28,899 bases of DNA from an uncultured Bacilli bacterium (lineage in GTDB: Bacteria; Bacillota_I; Bacilli_A; RF39; UBA660), in the NCBI GenBank assembly GCA_944363805.1, contig CALVVH010000010.1, positions 1 to 28,899 on the forward strand, read 5' to 3'. The translations under genes and the position numbers were made by a program. Of this stretch, positions 23,734 through 28,899 are shown piece after piece; within the stretch, counting starts at the first letter, position 1; the number at the start of each line of letters is the position of its first letter. The notes under the pieces are model-generated. The model was not told the DNA's origin. It searched no databases and saw only the letters and a program-made list of their open reading frames with translations.

Positions 23734-25818
23734 TTATCCTCCTATTCCTATTACTTGATTTTCCCCATTTTCTTCTGTTTGGGGATTAACATCTGCATAA
23801 GTATCATGATTTCTTCGTAACTCTTCTAAAGCATTAGTCAAATATTTATAATAATTATTTTGGATTATTAAACTACTCATTTGCATCTTAGCAGTTATAA
23901 TTCCATTTATTCTTCTAATTTCATCAATACTAACCAGTTCATCCGTATAATACTTAACTTCACTTGTTGCAGCATTATAATAAACCTTATCATTTTTCCA
24001 AGAACCATCAGCAAATACCACTAAATTCCAATAATTTTCATCAAAAACGTCACTACCCATATAAAGTCTTGGATCATAATCTAATCCAAATAAATTAGCA
24101 ATCGTCGGTGTTAAATTGACATATGAAGTATATTTATCTACCACTTCTGGGGTAATTTCACTATTATAGATTACAAGTGGTGTTTTTTCTCTTTCATAAT
24201 CATTTAAATCATAATCAAGTACATTATTAATTGTTGTATCTTTAAGGCCATATGGATAATGATCCCCAAACATTACGATAACAGTATCATCAAGTTCTCC
24301 AGCTGTTTCCAATTTTTCAAGCAAAATACCTAAAGCATTATCAAGTGTCTTAAGCTTGGACATATATCTTCTTAAATCATCAGGATAATTAGTATTTTCT
24401 GTAATACTTAAATACTTATCCCCTTCAACACTCGATTGATTATATGGTTGATGACTAGATACTGTTGTAAGCCATAACATGAAAGGTTCTGTTGTATCAC
24501 TTAAAGTAATATCCATGGCAACATTCATAAAATCTTCATCACTTGCCCAGTTTTTATACTCATTAAAATAAGGAATGCCTAAATCTTGAACACCATAATA
24601 TCTACCGCTTCCCATATTAGTATGAATAGTATTACGGTAGTAATAATATTCAGTATAATCATGCATACTACTTGTTTTATAACCAGCATTATTAAACAAA
24701 TTAAATATAGCTGTAGAATATGTATTGTCACGATATATATTAGCTGTACAATTATTTTGAATAGAATAAAGTCCGGTCATCGCACTAAATTCATTATTTC
24801 CAGTAGCACAACTATTTCTTGGAGAATAATTGTTAGTAAAGCTTATTCCTTCACTATACATCTTATAGAAGTTAGGATATAAATCAGGATTAATAATTAT
24901 TTCATTTACTGATTCCATCATAATAACAATTAGATTTTTACCTTCAAATATACCAGTATGGTCATTATAATCAGTAATTGTATTATTAATTAAATAATTA
25001 TTGATATTATTTAAAGTTAAATCAGTTTCATTATTAATTAATTCTTCCCACAAAATATCATCGAAAGTTCGATTAGTATCTTCAAAACTAACATTATCAT
25101 CAGTTGCATCAAAAATATAAGCATCCGGTGGATCTACATATAATGATTTAATATCTAAGAACCCAAAACCTATGACCCCAAATTCATTGATAACCAAACT
25201 AGGAACACTAGGATATTGGAATAATTCTTCATTGCTTACGGTTTGTAATTCGTTTTGCATAAATTTAGCAGTTAAAGTTTCATTATATACAAAACCAATA
25301 ACAAACAAAGCTAAAACAGTAGAAATAATTCTAATACCTGGTTCATATTTTATACGGGATTTTAAAACAAATTTCTTATTAAATTTCATTTCAGTAAATT
25401 TATCCAAAAATATATAATATAAAACTAAGAAGATAAATGGAATAAAAATAAAATAGAATTTTCCTAAAAATGAAGCAAAAAACTCTTTAATATAAGCAGT
25501 AACTGCCCCTAATTGACTAGATGTATTAAAAGACATATATACTCCAATAAAGTTATTGAATCCTAATTGTAAGAAAGAATATATCGTAAATACCAAACTT
25601 ACTAAGATAATAATAACTTTACTACATGTCTTATTAGTCCAAGACAAAATAAAACTAAGAATCAAGGATATAAAACTTAGCCCTAAGATAATACGAATAA
25701 GTGATACATCAAAAACTTGAGAACCACTAATCAAACGGAAAGTTATTTCTAGTAAAAAAGTAAATACTAAAATAATCAAAAAATTTTTAATTAAATTATT
25801 GTTTAACAGCTTCTTCAT
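23734..25818 (-). CDS. LTA synthase / phosphoglycerol transferase family membrane sulfatase-like enzyme
   Basis: I choose the ATG at 25818 (MKKLLNNN...), giving 694 aa; a TTG at 25836 is the upstream alternative. Five hydrophobic segments cover about residues 10-200. An extracellular sulfatase-fold domain follows, with the metal/nucleophile pattern seen in LtaS: IVIMMESVNE (Glu), RNSCATGNNEFSAM (Thr at the nucleophile position), then FGDHYPYGL (Asp, His), and SSHQPYN (His). It would polymerise glycerol-phosphate from phosphatidylglycerol onto a lipid anchor, or transfer it to another glycopolymer. It overlaps rnhB by 23 bases. The link to the PgsA-like enzyme upstream is plausible. Which polymer is made cannot be read from the sequence. 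Confidence 0.88.
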   Translation of the reverse strand: MKKLLNNNLIKNFLIILVFTFLLEITFRLISGSQVFDVSLIRIILGLSFISLILSFILSWTNKTCSKVIIILVSLVFTIYSFLQLGFNNFIGVYMSFNTSSQLGAVTAYIKEFFASFLGKFYFIFIPFIFLVLYYIFLDKFTEMKFNKKFVLKSRIKYEPGIRIISTVLALFVIGFVYNETLTAKFMQNELQTVSNEELFQYPSVPSLVINEFGVIGFGFLDIKSLYVDPPDAYIFDATDDNVSFEDTNRTFDDILWEELINNETDLTLNNINNYLINNTITDYNDHTGIFEGKNLIVIMMESVNEIIINPDLYPNFYKMYSEGISFTNNYSPRNSCATGNNEFSAMTGLYSIQNNCTANIYRDNTYSTAIFNLFNNAGYKTSSMHDYTEYYYYRNTIHTNMGSGRYYGVQDLGIPYFNEYKNWASDEDFMNVAMDITLSDTTEPFMLWLTTVSSHQPYNQSSVEGDKYLSITENTNYPDDLRRYMSKLKTLDNALGILLEKLETAGELDDTVIVMFGDHYPYGLKDTTINNVLDYDLNDYEREKTPLVIYNSEITPEVVDKYTSYVNLTPTIANLFGLDYDPRLYMGSDVFDENYWNLVVFADGSWKNDKVYYNAATSEVKYYTDELVSIDEIRRINGIITAKMQMSSLIIQNNYYKYLTNALEELRRNHDTYADVNPQTEENGENQVIGIGG

Positions 25819-26431
25819 GTTTCCTCTTTTCTGCAATTTCTTTAACAGGTTTATAACTCAACCTATAATTATCTAATATACCATATTTTTCTAGATTTTC
25901 AAGATGTTTTTTAGTAGGATATCCTTTATGAGATTTAAAACCATATTCGGGGTGTTTTTTATCAAGCTCATACATCATAGCATCCCTCGTAACTTTGGCT
26001 ATAACACTAGCAGCAGCGATTGTTTCTGATAAAGCATCTCCATGTATTATTGCCTTACTATTTTCATAAGGAAGGGGCATGGCATCACTTAATATATAAT
26101 CAGGTTTTACATCTAAAGCTTCTATAGCTTTTTCCATAGCAAGACGAGATGCTTCATAAATGTTTATTTCATCAATTGTCTTAGCATCAACCACACCAAT
26201 TCCATAACTTATAGCATCCCGCTTTATTATTTCATAAAATTTATCTCGCTTTTTTTCACTTAATTTTTTTGAATCAGTTAATCCTTCAAGATAATAACCA
26301 ACAGGAAGAATTACGGCAGCAGCAACAACTGGGCCTACTAAAGGGCCACGACCAACTTCATCAGTTCCCGCTATTAATTTATAACCTTGTTCATATAACT
26401 CTTTTTCATATTTTAATAGTTCTGTATCCAT
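25796..26431 (-). CDS. rnhB: Ribonuclease HII
   Basis: The 211-aa product shows the RNase HII signature: GTDEVGRGPLVGPVVAAAVILP (catalytic Asp-Glu), SKKLSEKKRD, YILSDAMPLP (Asp), ASVIAKVTRDAMM, and the C-terminal GYPTKKHLENLEKYG. It nicks RNA within RNA-DNA hybrids, including single embedded ribonucleotides. It overlaps rbgA by 19 bases, an adjacency common in Bacillota. Confidence 0.96.
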   Translation of the reverse strand: MDTELLKYEKELYEQGYKLIAGTDEVGRGPLVGPVVAAAVILPVGYYLEGLTDSKKLSEKKRDKFYEIIKRDAISYGIGVVDAKTIDEINIYEASRLAMEKAIEALDVKPDYILSDAMPLPYENSKAIIHGDALSETIAAASVIAKVTRDAMMYELDKKHPEYGFKSHKGYPTKKHLENLEKYGILDNYRLSYKPVKEIAEKRKHEEAVKQ

Positions 26432-27276
26432 CTGTCAAATGTCACTCCCCTAATGCTACCATTAACAACATCATTATATACTTTTATGCATACTTTCTCA
26501 TAATCAATTTCTTCATTTTTATAAGCCCCTATTTTCTTCGCAATTTCTAAAAATATTTCATTTGGGTCTTTCGATACTTCAATTTTATATCTTTCTTCTA
26601 ATATATGCGGATAATAATTTTTTAGAAAAGACACTAAATATCCTCCGATATCTGTCATATTTAATATCTCCGGTTTAATAGTTGCTGTTGCAGCCAAATT
26701 AAATGCTTCTTCATTATCTTCAATCTTTGGCCACAAAATTCCTGGAGTATCTAAAAGCAATAAGCCATTATTAGTCTTAAGCCAATTAACTTGTTTTGTT
26801 ACCCCCGGTTTATTGCCAACGCTTGCTACTTTTCTGCCTGCTAGTTTATTTATAAGTGTACTTTTACCAACATTAGGAACTCCAATTACACCGACTTTTA
26901 TTTCTTTTTCTTTTAGTCCTTGGGCTTTTCTTTTTTCTTGAACTTTTTTCATAAGTTCCTTAGTAATTTCAATTATTTTCTTATAATCACTATTATTATT
27001 TAAATCTACTAAAACTACTTTATAACATTCGCCTTCATATTTTTTTACCCATTTATTAGTAACATTTAAATCACATAAATCTTTCTTAGTCATAATTAAA
27101 ATCCGTGGTTTATCTCGTAGTATTTCATCAATATCTTTAATCTTTGATGATGAAGGTATACGAGCATCAACCACTTCATAAATACAATCAATTAAATTCA
27201 TTCGTTCTTTTAATTCCCTTTTAGTTTTAGCCATATGCCCAGGGTACCATTGAATTTGACTATTATTCATTTTCAT
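26413..27276 (-). CDS. rbgA: Ribosome biogenesis GTPase RbgA (YlqF)
   Basis: The product of about 287 aa begins near IQWYPGHMAKTKRELKE. It has the permuted GTPase motifs G4 MTKKDLCD, G1 GVPNVGKSTLINKL, an RKVASVGNKPGVTKQVNW switch and G3 LLDTPGILWP, then a helical C-terminal 50S-binding domain. RbgA is needed for late 50S assembly. Several starts are possible: GTG at 27279, ATG at 27276 and ATG at 27270. All lie within or next to the end of the DUF1016 gene (stop at 27263), so the two genes overlap. Confidence 0.95.
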   Translation of the reverse strand: MKMNNSQIQWYPGHMAKTKRELKERMNLIDCIYEVVDARIPSSSKIKDIDEILRDKPRILIMTKKDLCDLNVTNKWVKKYEGECYKVVLVDLNNNSDYKKIIEITKELMKKVQEKRKAQGLKEKEIKVGVIGVPNVGKSTLINKLAGRKVASVGNKPGVTKQVNWLKTNNGLLLLDTPGILWPKIEDNEEAFNLAATATIKPEILNMTDIGGYLVSFLKNYYPHILEERYKIEVSKDPNEIFLEIAKKIGAYKNEEIDYEKVCIKVYNDVVNGSIRGVTFDRWIQNY

Positions 27277-28279
27277 CACTACTTTCTATATCTATATGAA
27301 GATTAATTTCTTCTTCTGTTGGCAATTTGTCTAATATATCTCTTGGTATATATTCCTTTAGCTTATAAGAAGATACCCCAATTGGAAGACTTGTTCCTTT
27401 AAGTGACCATTCTACACTTAATTTGTTTTTTTCTTTGCAAAGTAGTAAACCAAGTGTTGGATTATCAATTTCTTTTTTTAATGTTTCATCAATAGCCGTT
27501 ACATAAAACCCTAATTGACCAATATATTCTGGCTTAAATGAAGTAGCTTTTAGTTCAACAACAATATAGCATCTTAATTCTAAATGATAAAACAATAAAT
27601 CAATATAGTAATCTCTATCTTCCATTGAAATTTTATACTGATTGCCAACAAAACTAAATCCTTTTCCTAGTTCGACTAATAAATTTTTTATTTTAATTAA
27701 CAGTTCATTTTCTAGTTCTTGTTCTTTATAATCATTTTTTAATGATATAAAATCAAAAATATATGGGTCTTTTATAATGTGATTTGCTAAATCAGAATTA
27801 TCTTTAGGTAAAGTTATTACAAAATTATTATCACTTGTACCAATTCTCAGATGATAATTCAATTCAATTTGATGAACAAGCATTGATCTTCCCCAACCGT
27901 TTTCTATTATACCTTGTAAATAAATCTTTCTGATTTCTTTATCTTTTACTTTATCCATTAAGACTACATTATGTCCCCATGGAACTTGTGCAACAAGATG
28001 TTGCACAAGTTCATCATCTTTATATTCTGCATAAAATTTTTTCATATATTTTAAGTTTCTTACAGAATAGCCGGTAGCATTTGGATATTCTAATTTTAAT
28101 TCACTAGCTACTTCATCGATAAATTTATTACCATATTCATAATTATCATACAAAATTTTACCGAGTCTAAAATATAATTCAATTAAGTTGTGATTTACTT
28201 GTATTGCAGTTTTTAATCCTGTAGCTTTTATATCTGATTTTATAATATTAATAATTTGCTTAAAGTTTTTTTCTAACAT
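27263..28279 (-). CDS. DUF1016 / YhcG-family PDDEXK nuclease, intact
   Basis: The 338-aa product has both domains of the family. DUF1016_N covers about residues 10-145: TAIQVNHNLIELYFRLGKIL, SVRNLKYMKKFYAEY, LVAQVPWGHNVVLMDKV, WGRSMLVHQIEL. The nuclease domain covers about 170-320: ELGKGFSFVGNQYKIS, DRDYYIDLLFYH (Asp), CYIVVELKATSFKPEYIGQLGFY (the E-x-K core), TLGLLLCKEKNK. The acidic and Lys catalytic residues are present, so it may be active. Members are often found in defence islands and near restriction genes, but their target is not well defined. AAAGGAG precedes the ATG. It overlaps rbgA, which is unusual for an accessory gene. Confidence 0.88.
   Translation of the reverse strand: MLEKNFKQIINIIKSDIKATGLKTAIQVNHNLIELYFRLGKILYDNYEYGNKFIDEVASELKLEYPNATGYSVRNLKYMKKFYAEYKDDELVQHLVAQVPWGHNVVLMDKVKDKEIRKIYLQGIIENGWGRSMLVHQIELNYHLRIGTSDNNFVITLPKDNSDLANHIIKDPYIFDFISLKNDYKEQELENELLIKIKNLLVELGKGFSFVGNQYKISMEDRDYYIDLLFYHLELRCYIVVELKATSFKPEYIGQLGFYVTAIDETLKKEIDNPTLGLLLCKEKNKLSVEWSLKGTSLPIGVSSYKLKEYIPRDILDKLPTEEEINLHIDIESSDENE
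27982..28012. repeat. Perfect 14-bp inverted repeat with 3-nt loop inside the DUF1016 gene
   Basis: GAACTTGTGCAACA (27982-27995) and TGTTGCACAAGTTC (27999-28012) are exact reverse complements around AGA. They fall in the codons for the LVQHLVAQ part of the DUF1016_N domain. A shorter hairpin is at the equivalent site of the remnant at 28371-28466. Confidence 0.85.
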
Positions 28280-28370
28280 AAATTCACTCCTTTCTTTTTT
28301 ATGGCAACAACATCATAAACACCTATCTAATTCTCTTCATAAATATCATTAAAATCACTGTATTTTTATC

Positions 28371-28466
28371 TTAAATTTTTTTTATTAGTAATAAATTATA
28401 ACCCCATGGTAATTTGGCAACAAGCTGTTGCCAGTTTTCATCATCGGCATATAACTTTCCAAGTGT
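28371..28466 (-). pseudogene. Fragment of a DUF1016_N domain
   Basis: An open stretch between stops encodes KLYADDENWQQLVAKLPWGYNLLLIKK, clearly the counterpart of KFYAEYKDD...LVAQVPWGHNVVLMDK in the intact neighbouring gene. There is no start or ribosome binding site and nothing before or after in frame, so it is a relic of the PWGHN-type subfamily. It lies between the intact gene and another N-terminal fragment of the other subfamily (see 28488-28829). Confidence 0.7.
28415..28433. repeat. 8-bp inverted repeat in the DUF1016 relic
   Basis: TGGCAACA (28415-28422) pairs with TGTTGCCA (28426-28433) around AGC. It sits at the homologous codons to the 14-bp hairpin of the intact gene, with both arms changed together. 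Confidence 0.75.
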
Positions 28467-28487
28467 TTAATTATATATTTGAAAAAG

Positions 28488-28829
28488 TTAACTCAAGAAA
28501 ATGAGAGCAGATAATTCGGTCGGCACTGCTGACCAAATTGGATATAGTTCATAAAATTTACGCATTCTTCTAATACTAACTGGCGAAAACCCACTATCAA
28601 ATTCTTTACTTAATTTTATAGACAATGCATCTATTACTTTCTTTCCATAACTAGCTTTAGTGCTATTATTAGATAGTTCATAAGTAATTTTTCCAACATA
28701 CCAATATACTTCTGTCATTGTAGTATCAATATGTTTAATCATTTTTTCTCTTGCACTTATTATCTTACTTCGTATATCCTGATAAATATTTTCAACATCA
28801 ATTATCTCATTTTCATTATTTACTGTCAA
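28488..28829 (-). pseudogene. Truncated DUF1016_N-domain protein
   Basis: The 113-aa frame encodes a DUF1016_N start: VENIYQDIRSKIISAREKM, TEVYWYVGKITYEL, ASYGKKVIDALSIKLSKEF, SPVSIRRMRKFYELYPIWSAVPTEL. It then leaves the family consensus (normally LSWSHY) with SALIFLS and stops. The C-terminal nuclease domain is missing, and a relic of a different subfamily follows. The only start is a TTG at 28829, directly after an in-frame TAG, without a visible ribosome binding site. It is probably the remains of a full gene cut at about 28500. Confidence 0.65.
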
Positions 28830-28832
28830 CTA

Positions 28833-28894
28833 CCATGCAATAAATTGCATGGCTTGCTTTAGGTGCTGAAAGCACATTTAATGAGTAAACTCAT
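28833..28894. repeat. Three consecutive short hairpins at the right edge
   Basis: CCATGCAA/TTGCATGG with loop TAAA (28833-28852), GTGCT/AGCAC with loop GAA (28863-28875), and ATGAGT/ACTCAT with loop AA (28881-28894) follow one another within 62 bases, upstream of the truncated DUF1016 frame. None has a T-run, so they are not ordinary terminators. The element may continue beyond the window. Confidence 0.6.
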
Positions 28895-28899
28895 CCCAT

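Overview
The window reads as a chromosomal segment of an AT-rich, Gram-positive bacterium of the Bacillota (Bacilli / Erysipelotrichia / RF39-like gut lineages are the best guess). The evidence is low GC, AAGGAGG-type ribosome binding sites, many rho-independent hairpins, and gene sets typical of this phylum: fmt-rlmN-prpC-prkC-rsgA-rpe, rbgA-rnhB-topA, yqeG-yqeH, and yceD-rpmF. TGA is used as a stop (for example at the end of prpC and of the second surface protein), so the standard bacterial code applies and this is not a Mycoplasma. Three PASTA repeats on PrkC and an LTA-synthase-like enzyme suggest a walled cell. Almost every gene lies on the minus strand; the only two plus-strand genes are small HTH regulators.

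Layout. 0.1-3.2 kb is accessory: a large secreted or anchored protein with an Fn3 domain, a Cro/CI-type regulator, and a Fic-family gene broken by a frameshift. 3.3-6.7 kb carries an SPFH/NfeD membrane pair, a DUF1292-like protein and a 576-aa protein I do not recognise. 6.8-15.8 kb is housekeeping: rpmF, yceD, an anchored unknown, mutL, yqeH, yqeG, rpe, rsgA, prkC and prpC. 15.8-19.2 kb continues with rlmN, a CDP-alcohol phosphotransferase, an anchored unknown and fmt. 19.2-21.6 kb is a second accessory island: a paralogue of the first surface protein, a short gene resembling only the DNA-binding N-domain of a tyrosine recombinase, tandem 22-bp repeats, another HTH gene and a decayed DUF1016 (YhcG-type) nuclease gene. 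21.7-27.3 kb is housekeeping again (topA, an LTA-synthase-like enzyme, rnhB, rbgA). 27.3-28.9 kb holds an intact DUF1016 gene and fragments of others.

Most interesting signal. The two surface proteins, 19 kb apart, share a C-terminal module whose last part looks like a pair of variable repeats of a diversity-generating retroelement (DGR). Over 38 aligned codons without gaps (167-280 and 19381-19494), I count 32 differences at codon positions 1 and 2 and only 8 at position 3. Of the 32, 25 have adenine in one copy; none of the 8 do. Invariant blocks lie between and beside the variable codons. This is what adenine-specific mutagenesis of AAY-rich template codons would leave. No reverse transcriptase or template repeat is visible in the window, so they would have to lie elsewhere.

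A second theme is DUF1016 turnover: one intact and several broken copies, each with a short palindrome or hairpin near the equivalent part of the N-domain, and one with a nonsense codon plus loss of the catalytic middle.
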